Origin: Rhodospirillaceae bacterium
GTDB taxonomy: Bacteria > Pseudomonadota > Alphaproteobacteria > Rhodospirillales > Rhodospirillaceae
Assembly (NCBI GenBank): GCA_002691085.1
Contig: NZGX01000003.1
Location: forward strand, 1 to 11,252
Length of the DNA stretch: 11,252 nucleotides
Direction of reading: 5' to 3'
Within the stretch, counting starts at the first letter, position 1. Every line of letters starts with the position of its first letter. Shown piece after piece: positions 1 through 7,256 of the stretch. Below the pieces are notes generated by a model. The model saw only the letters and a program-made list of their open reading frames with translations. It ran no database searches and was not told the DNA's origin. Made by a program: the position numbers and the translations under genes.

Positions 1-323
1 CATATAAAGAAAACACCAATTCTATTAAAAACTCACCCTCTCTTGATTTATTAGAGAGAATAAAGGATAAGGCAGTTCACATACATGACCCTGTTGTTGA
101 TCCCAATAAGATTAAATATGGCACATATTTTAAAAGTATAGATGAGTGCATAAGAAATGTAGATGTTCTAATTATATCAACGCCATGGGAAGAATATAAA
201 AAAATTGATTTAAATAAATTAAAAAATAAAATGAATGGAAATGTTATAATTGACCCATTTAGAGTTTTAAATTCTAAGCTACTTATTGATCTAGGATTCC
301 AATATCATACATTAGGAATATAA
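1..323 (+). CDS. Nucleotide-sugar dehydrogenase (UDP-glucose dehydrogenase family), C-terminal domain, 5'-truncated
   Basis: The reading frame is open from base 3 to the TAA at 321-323, giving 106 visible residues; the N-terminal and central domains lie left of the window. It opens with YKENTNSIKNSPSL, which matches the start of the UDP-binding C-terminal domain of UDP-glucose/GDP-mannose dehydrogenases (family pattern FKxxTDDxRxSPxL). It continues with HDPVVDP, then DVLIISTPWEEYKKID (pattern D..v..T.w.e(f/y)..ld) and VIIDPFRVL (pattern v.D.rn.l). These enzymes oxidise an NDP-sugar twice with NAD+ to give the uronic acid used in capsule, LPS or exopolysaccharide synthesis in the cytosol. The next gene starts 2 bp after the stop, so the two are probably co-transcribed. 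The family is clear. The substrate (UDP-glucose, UDP-HexNAc or GDP-mannose) cannot be told from this domain alone. Confidence 0.88.
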   Translation, partial: YKENTNSIKNSPSLDLLERIKDKAVHIHDPVVDPNKIKYGTYFKSIDECIRNVDVLIISTPWEEYKKIDLNKLKNKMNGNVIIDPFRVLNSKLLIDLGFQYHTLGI

Positions 324-325
324 AT

Positions 326-1201
326 ATGCTAATCCATAATATAAATGAAATAAAAAAACCGAAAAATGTTGTAATACTTGGTGCAAATGGATTCATTGGT
401 AAATCTTTATCAATTAAATTGGAGTCAGAAGGAATAAGCGTTAAAAAGCTTTCAAGGAAAGATATTGATCTTCTTGATAGAAATGCATCTGAATCTCTAG
501 CGACTCTCCTAACAAAAGATGACGTACTAGTTGCAACATCAGCTATTGCTCCTTGTAATAACCCAGATATGCTTAAAGATAATATAAAAATTGCAATTGC
601 AATTTGTAAAGCAGCTTATAATGCAGGCTGTTGCCATGTAATAAATATTAGCTCGGATGCTGTTTATGCTGACGTTGATGATCTAATTAATGAAAATACC
701 ACCAAGTCTCCTGATAGCTTCCATGGTGTGATGCACCTAGCTAGAGAAATTATTTTTAATAATCAAATAACTGAAGCACTGACTACTGTAAGACCCACCC
801 TAATTTATGGAGAAGGTGATACACATAATGGATATGGACCCAATCAATTTTCTAGACTAGCAAAAGAAAACTTACCAATCAAACTCTTTGGAAAAGGTGA
901 AGAAAGAAGAGATCATGTATATATAAAAGACATTGTTGAAGTAATTTATAGAATTATTCAAAGAAGATCATCTGGCGTAATTAATATTGCGTCTGGAGAT
1001 GTAAGATCATTCCTAGAAATTGCTGAAAAGGTATCTGAATTTTCCGAAAATACAATAAACATACATTTTAGAGATAGAATTGGACCTATGCCTCATAATG
1101 GATACAGACCATTTGATATTTCAGCATATAAAGAGTTATTCCCAGATTTCTCTTTCACTCCCTTTGAAGTAGGCATAAAAGAAACTCTTGAGAAAATATG
1201 A
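326..1201 (+). CDS. Extended SDR, NAD(P)-dependent nucleotide-sugar epimerase/dehydratase-like
   Basis: This 291-residue protein has the glycine-rich dinucleotide motif GANGFIG at residues 19-25 (G19, G22, G25). It has the extended-SDR strand NISSDAVY at 107-114, the RPTLIYGEGD segment at 156-165, and a C-terminal RDHVYIKDIVEVI segment (195-207), typical of WcaG/GalE-like nucleotide-sugar enzymes. The place of the catalytic YxxxK reads HGVMH (133-137), so both the Tyr and the Lys appear to be His. The rest of that helix (LAREII) fits the family. The ATG at 326 lies 2 bp after the upstream stop, and the end overlaps the Nudix start by 4 bp (ATGA), so this is an operon of sugar-modifying genes. 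Likely role: conversion or reduction of a sugar nucleotide for surface glycan. The substrate is unknown, and the unusual active site means chemistry inferred from homology is uncertain. Confidence 0.85.
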   Translation: MLIHNINEIKKPKNVVILGANGFIGKSLSIKLESEGISVKKLSRKDIDLLDRNASESLATLLTKDDVLVATSAIAPCNNPDMLKDNIKIAIAICKAAYNAGCCHVINISSDAVYADVDDLINENTTKSPDSFHGVMHLAREIIFNNQITEALTTVRPTLIYGEGDTHNGYGPNQFSRLAKENLPIKLFGKGEERRDHVYIKDIVEVIYRIIQRRSSGVINIASGDVRSFLEIAEKVSEFSENTINIHFRDRIGPMPHNGYRPFDISAYKELFPDFSFTPFEVGIKETLEKI

Positions 1202-1677
1202 GTATCAAAAATTATCTTTTAAAAGATCAAGGACCACTCAGACCAGACAATGCAGTTGCTGCAATAATCAAGAATCCATCAAATGACTATCTTTTACAAC
1301 TCAGAGATCTAATTAATGGAATCTTTTATCCTGGACACTGGGGTTTATTCGGAGGAGGTCTTGAAAAAAAAGATATAGACCCAAAAGATTGTGTGATAAG
1401 AGAATTAAAAGAAGAACTAAACATTTCTTTCAATAGAGAACAGATCGTTGAATTCACGAACTTTACATTCGATTTCTCCTTTTCAAACAGAGGTATACTT
1501 TCAAGAACATACTTTGAAATAGAAATCAATCAGGATCAAATGGAAAATATCATACTTGGAGAAGGTTCTGATTATGGTTTTTTTGAAATTGAAGAGATTC
1601 TTTTAAATAAAAAAGTTGTACCATATGACCTCTATGCCTTATGGCTATATTCATCAAAAGCGAGATTTAAGAATTAG
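1198..1677 (+). CDS. Nudix hydrolase
   Basis: This 159-residue protein matches the usual size of single-domain Nudix hydrolases, which cleave a nucleoside diphosphate linked to another moiety using Mg2+ or Mn2+. The Nudix box lies at about residues 52-76. GGG at 52-54 is followed by RELKEELNI (68-76), which carries the metal-binding glutamates of the REUXEEXGU core. Two deviations are visible. The stretch between the glycines and the Arg is one residue longer than the standard Gx5Ex7R, with Asp near the usual Glu. The final Gly of the motif is Asn75. The sequence HWGLFGGG before the box resembles Nudix proteins found in polysaccharide loci. It starts inside the stop of the epimerase gene (ATGA), implying translational coupling, and is followed 4 bp later by the methyltransferase. 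A nucleotide-sugar substrate is inferred from context, by analogy with GDP-mannose mannosyl hydrolase; it is not shown by the sequence. Confidence 0.87.
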   Translation: MSIKNYLLKDQGPLRPDNAVAAIIKNPSNDYLLQLRDLINGIFYPGHWGLFGGGLEKKDIDPKDCVIRELKEELNISFNREQIVEFTNFTFDFSFSNRGILSRTYFEIEINQDQMENIILGEGSDYGFFEIEEILLNKKVVPYDLYALWLYSSKARFKN

Positions 1678-1681
1678 AATT

Positions 1682-2335
1682 ATGAAATTAGTAAATCTAT
1701 TAAAACAAACACCTCAATTAAAACGTGACTCAAAGAAAAGAGCAAATAAAAAAAATCATGATATAATATCAAAAGCTAAAGAGTTTGGTAGACTTTACTT
1801 TGATGGTTCTAGAGATTATGGTTACGGAGGTTATATTTATGATGGTAGATGGATACCTGTAGCTAAAGAAATTATTAATCATTTTAATTTAAGTTCAGGA
1901 AATAAAATCTTAGATGTTGGATGTGCTAAGGCTTTTTTAGTAAGTGATCTAATAAATATTTGTCCGGGATTAAATGTTTATGGACTAGACATCTCAGAGT
2001 ATGCATTAAATCTTTCACCAAATAATACTAAAGATAAATTAATTAGAGGATCATGCGAAGAACTTCCATTTAGAGATAATGAATTCGATGCAGTCATTTC
2101 TATAAATACTATTCATAATTGTACAAGAGAGGGTGTAATAAAATCACTAAAAGAAATTACTAGGGTTTCTAAGGGTAAAGCATTTGTTCAGGTTGATGCA
2201 TATCACAATGAAGAACAAAAAAAAGAGTTTCTTGATTGGGTATTAACTGCAAAGTTTCATGGGTACCCAAATGATTGGTTTAAAGTATTTGAAGAGTCAA
2301 ATTATGTAGGTGATTATTTCTGGACCCTAGTATAA
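1682..2335 (+). CDS. Class I SAM-dependent methyltransferase
   Basis: This 217-residue protein has a Rossmann-type methyltransferase core. Motif I is KILDVGCAKAF (75-85), with Asp78. The acidic residue that binds the SAM ribose is Asp103 in GLDISEYAL. The motif II-III region is LPFRDNEFDAVISINTIHN (128-146). Motif I keeps only the first glycine of GxGxG; the other two are Ala82 and Ala84. The N-terminus (1-30) is Lys-rich and precedes the core. The frame is open back to an ATG at 1616, but that start would overlap the Nudix gene by 62 bp and add residues with no family resemblance. I chose the ATG at 1682, 4 bp after the Nudix stop. It is the last gene of the + strand block. Context suggests methylation of a sugar or glycan precursor, but a small-molecule substrate is equally possible. 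Confidence 0.84.
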   Translation: MKLVNLLKQTPQLKRDSKKRANKKNHDIISKAKEFGRLYFDGSRDYGYGGYIYDGRWIPVAKEIINHFNLSSGNKILDVGCAKAFLVSDLINICPGLNVYGLDISEYALNLSPNNTKDKLIRGSCEELPFRDNEFDAVISINTIHNCTREGVIKSLKEITRVSKGKAFVQVDAYHNEEQKKEFLDWVLTAKFHGYPNDWFKVFEESNYVGDYFWTLV

Positions 2336-2354
2336 TTTAGTAAGACTATAATAA

Positions 2355-3461
2355 TTACTTCTTTAAAATCTCGTCATAATGCTCATTTAAATCAGGTACA
2401 TCAAAGCTTATTTTTGCTTTTTCCTCTGAAAAAACAATCGGATTACCCACATGCTTAATACCATTATCTTCTTCAATAATCATATTTCTTTCAATTGCAT
2501 GATCTTTTTTAAATGCCTCATCCATATTGAGCACAGGTGCCCAACCTAACTCAAGCGGCTCAAGAAATTCTTCCCATTCTTTTTGAGTCTTTGTAGCAAA
2601 TGTTATATCAAGATACTCTCTAACTGGTTTTTGAGCGAGACAATCATCAATTTTACATAATTCTACTAAATCTGGCCTATCTAAAGCAGAAAGTAAACTA
2701 TTTGCAAATTTTATTTCCCTCCCAGTTAAAGCTATAAACCTATCATCCTTAGTTTTATAAATATTATAAAAAGCAGCGCCACCAATTGATCTTCCTTCAG
2801 CTGTTTTTGGTGGCTTATTCTCGGCAAAGACAGGACCAGATAAATGTGCCGTCCATGAAAGTAATGTGTCATACATCGTGGCATCCAGATAATCTCCCCT
2901 CTTTGTAATTGTTCTTCTATATAAAGCCATAAGAATACCTGCGAGTGCAGTCATAGATGATCCTAAATCAGCGCCTGGCAATCCAGGAACTACAGGATGA
3001 CCATTACCATTATCATTAATTGCTAAGAAACCGGTTAAGGCCTGGGCCCCCATATCATGAGTCGCCTTTTTTGATAAAGGCCCTGATTGGCCAAATGCTG
3101 AAACAGAACAATAAATAATCTTGGAATTAATCTTAGAAATGGCTTCATAATCAACACCTAACCTTTTAACTACACCAGGCCTAAATGCCTCAACGAAGAT
3201 ATCCGCTGTTTTACAAATTTCAAAGAGAATCTCTCTCTCTCTTTTATCCTTCAAGTTTAAACAGATACTTTTTTTACCCCTATGAGTATTCCTAAACCAT
3301 ACTGAGTGTCCACCTTGAAATGGACCATAGTTCCTTGAGGGTTCTCCCCCAGGAGGTTCAACTCTAATAACCTCAGCTCCGTGATCTGCCATCATTAAAG
3401 TTAAATGAGGTCCTGGTAAATACATTGACAAGTCTACAACTTTAATTCCATCAAGCTTCAT
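2355..3461 (-). CDS. CaiB/BaiF family protein, alpha-methylacyl-CoA racemase-like
   Basis: This 368-residue protein is a family III CoA-transferase fold member, beginning MKLDGIKVVDLSMYLPGP and MADHGAEVIRVEPPGG (24-39), the standard CaiB/BaiF N-terminus. It has RGKKSICLNL (61-70) and SAFGQSGP (121-128). Three positions match the catalytic residues of alpha-methylacyl-CoA racemase (His126, Asp156 and Glu241 in the Mycobacterium enzyme). These are His135 in THDMGAQ, Asp165 in GADLGSS and Glu249 in GREIKF, with nearly the same spacing (30 and 84 against 30 and 85). That favours C2 epimerisation of a 2-methylacyl-CoA over CoA transfer, although the two activities share this fold. The start is ATG with GGAAAG upstream. 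It is the last gene of the leftward operon, 34 bp after another CaiB/BaiF gene. Length is normal for racemases, and a true transferase remains possible. Confidence 0.82.
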   Translation of the reverse strand: MKLDGIKVVDLSMYLPGPHLTLMMADHGAEVIRVEPPGGEPSRNYGPFQGGHSVWFRNTHRGKKSICLNLKDKREREILFEICKTADIFVEAFRPGVVKRLGVDYEAISKINSKIIYCSVSAFGQSGPLSKKATHDMGAQALTGFLAINDNGNGHPVVPGLPGADLGSSMTALAGILMALYRRTITKRGDYLDATMYDTLLSWTAHLSGPVFAENKPPKTAEGRSIGGAAFYNIYKTKDDRFIALTGREIKFANSLLSALDRPDLVELCKIDDCLAQKPVREYLDITFATKTQKEWEEFLEPLELGWAPVLNMDEAFKKDHAIERNMIIEEDNGIKHVGNPIVFSEEKAKISFDVPDLNEHYDEILKK

Positions 3462-3495
3462 CTATTCTTTCCATAATAAATCATCTAGAAAAATA

Positions 3496-4683
3496 TTATA
3501 TTTTACCCTCTTTACGTAATATATTTATTTGACTCTCGTTATAACCAATATCTTTCAAAATTTCATTTGTCGAGTTACCAAGTTTAGGCCCAGGCTCAAT
3601 GGGTAATCTTTCTCCATTAATCCTAATAGGATTATTTAAAACCTTCATTTTTTTATTCTCAGGATGCTGTAATTCATTTATCATATTAATTTCAGATAAG
3701 AAGTCATTATCCAATGCCTCAGAAATATTATAAACAGGTGCAATTGGTATCTGTCCTTTAAAATGCTCAATCCAATAGTCTGTATTTTGCTCACTAAAGA
3801 TTTCATCAAGAATAACTGTCAATTCTTCACGATATTCCAACCTTGATGGTATATCTATAAATTTTTTGTCGTTATTAAGTTTATTATTATTTAACTTATC
3901 TATAAGAATATCCCAGAACTTTGGATTTTGGCACATTATGAATACCCATCCATCTTTTGTCTTTATCAATTGACTTGGGGTTACAGAGGGGTGAGCACCC
4001 CTTTTTATTCTTCCTGTTACAAGACCCTCATTCAAATACCCTATCCCTGGATAAGTTAGCTGATGTAAAGCAGCCTCCATCAAATTAACATCAACATCAC
4101 AACCTTTATTAATTTTATTAGATCTGATAATTGCAGAAAGCACCCCAAAACCGAGCATCATTCCTGTCATAAAATCAACCATTGAAAGACCAAATCGTGC
4201 AGGAGGTCCATCTGGCTCACCTGTAAGAGATAGAAAACCCGACTCTGCTTGCATTAAATAATCATACCCTGGCCAATCAGCTCTAGAATTATCTCTTCCA
4301 TATGCAGAAATATGACCACAAACTATTTTTTTATTATATGAACTGAGACTTTTATAGTCTAAACCCAACTTCTTAACTTGATTTCCTCTCAAGTTATTTA
4401 CAATCGCATCGGATTTCCCAACAAGTTTTCCGATAATTTCTTTTCCCTCTTTACTTTTTATATCTAAAGTCAGGCTATTTTTATTCAGATTAAAAGCCTG
4501 GAAGTATAGACTATCAGCCTCACCAAGAAAAAAAGGGCCTGTAGACCTTGCAAAATCTCCACCTGTAGATGGGTTTTCAATTTTGATTACTTCTGCCCCC
4601 ATGTTGGCAAGGAACATTGAACAATAAGGTGCAGCACCATACTGCTCAATCGTTAAGATTCTTAATCCGCTTAATGGTAACAT
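3496..4683 (-). CDS. CaiB/BaiF (family III) CoA-transferase
   Basis: This 395-residue protein has the normal length for family III CoA-transferases, which move CoA between carboxylic acids through an aspartyl-CoA thioester. The N-terminus is LPLSGLRILTIEQYGAAPY, followed by NMGAEVIKIENPSTGGDFAR (28-47) and LNKNSLTLDIKSKEGKEI (66-83). The central block is GYDYLMQAESGFLSLTGEPD (139-158), then MVDFMTG (168-174). Asp170 falls at the position of the catalytic Asp169 of formyl-CoA transferase. It has Tyr-Asp where the downstream paralogue has His-Asp, so it fits a transferase rather than a racemase. The ATG lies 2 bp after the acyl-CoA dehydrogenase stop, and no strong Shine-Dalgarno is visible, suggesting translational coupling. 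The probable role is activating an acid for the adjacent dehydrogenase. Donor and acceptor acids cannot be named. Confidence 0.88.
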   Translation of the reverse strand: MLPLSGLRILTIEQYGAAPYCSMFLANMGAEVIKIENPSTGGDFARSTGPFFLGEADSLYFQAFNLNKNSLTLDIKSKEGKEIIGKLVGKSDAIVNNLRGNQVKKLGLDYKSLSSYNKKIVCGHISAYGRDNSRADWPGYDYLMQAESGFLSLTGEPDGPPARFGLSMVDFMTGMMLGFGVLSAIIRSNKINKGCDVDVNLMEAALHQLTYPGIGYLNEGLVTGRIKRGAHPSVTPSQLIKTKDGWVFIMCQNPKFWDILIDKLNNNKLNNDKKFIDIPSRLEYREELTVILDEIFSEQNTDYWIEHFKGQIPIAPVYNISEALDNDFLSEINMINELQHPENKKMKVLNNPIRINGERLPIEPGPKLGNSTNEILKDIGYNESQINILRKEGKI

Positions 4684-4685
4684 TA

Positions 4686-5849
4686 TTAAATTTTGTTTCT
4701 TTCAATTAATTGTCTGGCAATAATTATCTTTTGCATCTCATTTGTACCCTCACCTATTGCCATTAAAGGTGCGTCCCTATAAAGTCTCTCAATAACAAAT
4801 TCTTTCGAATAACCATATCCTCCATGAATTCTCATAGCTTCTAATGAATTTTCTATTGCTGCTTCTGAAGCGCTATACTTTGCCATTCCAGCCTCCAAAT
4901 CACATCTTTGTCCACTATCGTATGCATTTGCAGCTTGTTCAACAAGTAATCTAGATGTCTCATATCTAGTAACCATATCTGCTAATTTAAGTTGAATGGC
5001 TTGATGTTCACAAATTTTCTTACCAAAAGTTTTTCTTTCTTGGCTATATCTAACTGCCTCATCTAGCGCTCTTTTCGCAATACCAACTGATCTTGCTGCA
5101 ATGTTTATTCTCCCAAGCTCTAAACCTCCAACAGCTTGATAGAAACCCTTACCTTCCACTCCACCAATGAGGTTTGAATCTGACACTTTAAAATCCTTAA
5201 ATACCATTTCTCCAGAGTCAATACCTTTATAACCAAGTTTTTCAAGCCTCCTCGATATTGAGAAACCTTCTCCCTTTTCTAAAATAAACATACTAATACC
5301 TTTTCTAGGAGGAATTGCCTCAGGGTTAGTTTTTACCAGTACAGCAAAGCATGACCCCTCAATTGCATTGGTAATCCATGTTTTGGTACCGTTAATAATA
5401 TATTCTTTTCCTTTTTTTTCTGCTTTAGTTCTAATTCCTTGAAGGTCAGTTCCTGCATCAGGCTCTGTTAAGCCCAAACCACCCCTTAGCTCACCAGAGG
5501 CAAATAGAGGTAAATATTTTTTCTTTTGATCTATTGTACCAAATTTTTCTACTGCAGCAGCCATCATTAAGTGAGAGTTAAAAATTCCAGTTAAAGACAT
5601 CCAAACCTCTGAAACCTTGGTAACAATTTTTGCATATGTTGAGGAAGGAAGACCAAGACCACCCCATTCTTGACTAATAGTTGCACCAAACAAACCCATC
5701 TCTTTCATTTGCTCAACCATTTCCCTTGGATAAATATCATCATGTTCAAGCTTTGCAACATATGGCTTAACCTTGATTTCTAACCATTTCTCTACACTGG
5801 ATAAAAGAATATTTTCATCTACATCTTCTTTTTTTGGTGTATTAAGCAA
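4686..5849 (-). CDS. Acyl-CoA dehydrogenase
   Basis: This 387-residue FAD flavoprotein has the standard length for short/medium-chain or branched-chain acyl-CoA dehydrogenases. Landmarks in order: WGGLGLPSSTYAKI (62-75); GLGLTEPDAGTD (124-135, family signature 1); the FAD-contacting TWIT (157-160); GLELGRINIAARSVG (242-256); YSQERKTFGKKI (268-279, family signature 2); and MRIHGGYGYSKEFVIERLYR (339-358). The last is followed by AIGEGTNEMQ, in which Glu367 sits at the usual catalytic-base position. It forms an alpha,beta double bond in a CoA thioester and passes electrons to ETF in the cytosol. The start is TTG, chosen because AGGAGA lies 5 bp upstream and the next in-frame Met is residue 44, inside the conserved domain. 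With two CaiB/BaiF genes directly downstream it forms a CoA-thioester catabolic module. Chain length and branching preference are not readable. Confidence 0.92.
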   Translation of the reverse strand: MLNTPKKEDVDENILLSSVEKWLEIKVKPYVAKLEHDDIYPREMVEQMKEMGLFGATISQEWGGLGLPSSTYAKIVTKVSEVWMSLTGIFNSHLMMAAAVEKFGTIDQKKKYLPLFASGELRGGLGLTEPDAGTDLQGIRTKAEKKGKEYIINGTKTWITNAIEGSCFAVLVKTNPEAIPPRKGISMFILEKGEGFSISRRLEKLGYKGIDSGEMVFKDFKVSDSNLIGGVEGKGFYQAVGGLELGRINIAARSVGIAKRALDEAVRYSQERKTFGKKICEHQAIQLKLADMVTRYETSRLLVEQAANAYDSGQRCDLEAGMAKYSASEAAIENSLEAMRIHGGYGYSKEFVIERLYRDAPLMAIGEGTNEMQKIIIARQLIERNKI

Positions 5850-5854
5850 AAGTC

Positions 5855-5860
5855 TCTCCT
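5855..5860 (-). promoter_or_regulatory. Shine-Dalgarno that fixes the TTG start of the acyl-CoA dehydrogenase
   Basis: On the minus strand the bases read AGGAGA, followed by GACTT and then TTG. This is a near-perfect Shine-Dalgarno at 5 bp spacing. No ATG or GTG is better placed, so it supports TTG at 5849-5847 as the start codon. It is stronger than the ribosome sites of most neighbours. Confidence 0.75.
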
Positions 5861-5893
5861 ATAAAAAAATATTATTATTTATATTCTTTAAAA

Positions 5894-6535
5894 CTAAGAA
5901 ATAGTTTCTGGGAATTTAATATTTGTACCACCTAAACCACAATACCCTTGCGGATTCTTAGCAAGATATTGTTGATGATATTCTTCAGCAAAGTAAAATA
6001 CAGGAAAATTCATAATTTCAGTAGTTATGCTATTATAACCTGATTTTCTAAGCTCATTTTCGAAAACTTTAAGAGAGTTATGAGCGAGGCTTTTATACTT
6101 TAGATTTATATAAATACCTGACCTATACTGAGTTCCAAAGTCATTACCTTGCCTCATACCCTGAGTTGGATCGTGCGACTCCCAGAAAACTTTTAATAAA
6201 TCAGAATAAGATATAATACTTGGGTCAAAGACAACGAGAACAACTTCATTATGACCAGTCATCCCTGAACAAACCTCTTCATAAGTCGGGTTTGGGGTGT
6301 ATCCCGCACAGTAACCAACTGCGGTTGTATAAACACCCTTAAGTGACCAAAATTTTCTTTCAGCACCCCAAAAACAACCCAGACCAAAAACTATCTTTTC
6401 TGAACCATCTGGATAGGGTTCTTTCATATTACTATCATTAACATAATGAATACCTGAAATTTCAAGTTCGCTTTTTCTTCCTTTTAGCGCCTCTGATTCT
6501 AAGGGTATAGAATCTTTTTTTTGTGAGAATAACAT
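5894..6535 (-). CDS. msrA: Peptide methionine (S)-S-oxide reductase MsrA
   Basis: This 213-residue protein is collinear with the long-form MsrA of E. coli, including the N-terminal extension (residues 1-45). It reduces the S-epimer of methionine sulfoxide in proteins, and of free small sulfoxides, using thioredoxin. The catalytic GCFWG motif is at 53-57 with nucleophile Cys54. It is followed by GYTPNPTYEEVCSGMTGHNE (78-97), FWESHDPTQGMRQGNDFGTQ (117-136), and EEYHQQYL and NPQGYCGLGG near the C-terminus. Cys199 corresponds to the first resolving cysteine (E. coli Cys198). The place of the second (E. coli Cys206) is Lys207, so regeneration would use one resolving Cys. The ATG start has AGGAC upstream. 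It sits inside a catabolic operon between an amidase (21 bp) and an acyl-CoA dehydrogenase (44 bp), an uncommon setting for a repair enzyme. No signal peptide is seen, so it is cytosolic. Confidence 0.95.
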   Translation of the reverse strand: MLFSQKKDSIPLESEALKGRKSELEISGIHYVNDSNMKEPYPDGSEKIVFGLGCFWGAERKFWSLKGVYTTAVGYCAGYTPNPTYEEVCSGMTGHNEVVLVVFDPSIISYSDLLKVFWESHDPTQGMRQGNDFGTQYRSGIYINLKYKSLAHNSLKVFENELRKSGYNSITTEIMNFPVFYFAEEYHQQYLAKNPQGYCGLGGTNIKFPETIS

Positions 6536-6556
6536 TTCAAGTGTCCTAAATAATTA

Positions 6557-7237
6557 TTACGCTATCTTTTGTTTTCTATTTACGAGTTCTTTAATTACAT
6601 CATTTGTATTTATAACACGACCCCATAAACGTAAAAACATAGTCTCGAAAGATACCTGGGCTTCATCATCACATGTACCTGTCGCATCAGAAACAAGAAC
6701 TACCCCAAAACCCCTATCAGATGCCTCCATAGCTGTCATACCAACACAGTTATTAGTGGAAACACCAACGGTGACTATTTCAGTTATTCCTTTTGATCTC
6801 AAGCGTGCCTCAAGCCCAGTAGAGGAAAAAGCACCCATCGTAACTTTGTTAAGTACCATTTCACTATCGAGAGGTGAAATTGTGTCAATTATTTCATGCT
6901 CTATATTGCCTTTAATATTTTTTGTCCCCCTAACAATGCCACGAATATGCAATGGCACATCGCTACAATCCTCCTGCTCAGCACCATAAGTAATATAAAT
7001 AATTGTAGAGCCTGCTTTACGAAAAAAGTCGATTAGTTTTTTTGAATTTGGAAGAACATAATTATTAATTCTAGAAAAACGATAATTTGCTTCCTCAAAA
7101 CGACCTTGCTTCTTTAACAGTAGACCCAAGCCATGTTTCTCACTTCCAGTTGCATACTGAAGGTCTATAACTAATAATGCAGTAGTAGTTAGACTTAAAT
7201 GGAAGCTCGTACTAAATTCGCTGATATAATCTGACAT
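6557..7237 (-). CDS. Isochorismatase-family cysteine hydrolase (probable amidase)
   Basis: This 226-residue protein has the full Asp-Lys-Cys triad of the cysteine hydrolase (isochorismatase-like) superfamily. The residues are Asp25 in ALLVIDLQ, Lys131 in LNKVTMGAFSSTGLE, and Cys164 in VGVSTNNCVGMTA. The LVSDATGT strand (182-188) after the Cys is also typical. An insertion-like stretch at about 32-62 (glycine, lysine and aromatic rich) separates the first strand from the next helix. Such enzymes hydrolyse amide or carbamoyl bonds in, for example, nicotinamide, N-carbamoylsarcosine, ureidoacrylate or maleamate. The ATG has AAGGAT at good spacing. Its neighbours are an NmrA-like gene (19 bp upstream) and MsrA (21 bp downstream), all one operon. 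The company of a maleate isomerase-family gene recalls maleamate amidase in nicotinate catabolism, but the substrate is not established. Isochorismate pyruvate-hydrolase activity is unlikely given the absence of siderophore genes. Confidence 0.85.
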   Translation of the reverse strand: MSDYISEFSTSFHLSLTTTALLVIDLQYATGSEKHGLGLLLKKQGRFEEANYRFSRINNYVLPNSKKLIDFFRKAGSTIIYITYGAEQEDCSDVPLHIRGIVRGTKNIKGNIEHEIIDTISPLDSEMVLNKVTMGAFSSTGLEARLRSKGITEIVTVGVSTNNCVGMTAMEASDRGFGVVLVSDATGTCDDEAQVSFETMFLRLWGRVINTNDVIKELVNRKQKIA

Positions 7238-7256
7238 ATTTTATCCTTTATATACT

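Noticed and set aside
1616..1681. Upstream extension of the methyltransferase to an ATG at 1616
   Set aside because: It would overlap the Nudix gene by 62 bp and add 22 residues that do not look like the family; the ATG at 1682 follows the Nudix stop by 4 bp.
2336..2354. Possible terminator between convergent genes (GTAA...TTAC)
   Set aside because: The stem is only 4 bp and A/T-rich, with no convincing hairpin plus T-run.
6756..6989. Open frame on the + strand inside the amidase gene
   Set aside because: It is antisense to a gene with a complete catalytic triad, and its translation resembles no family I know.
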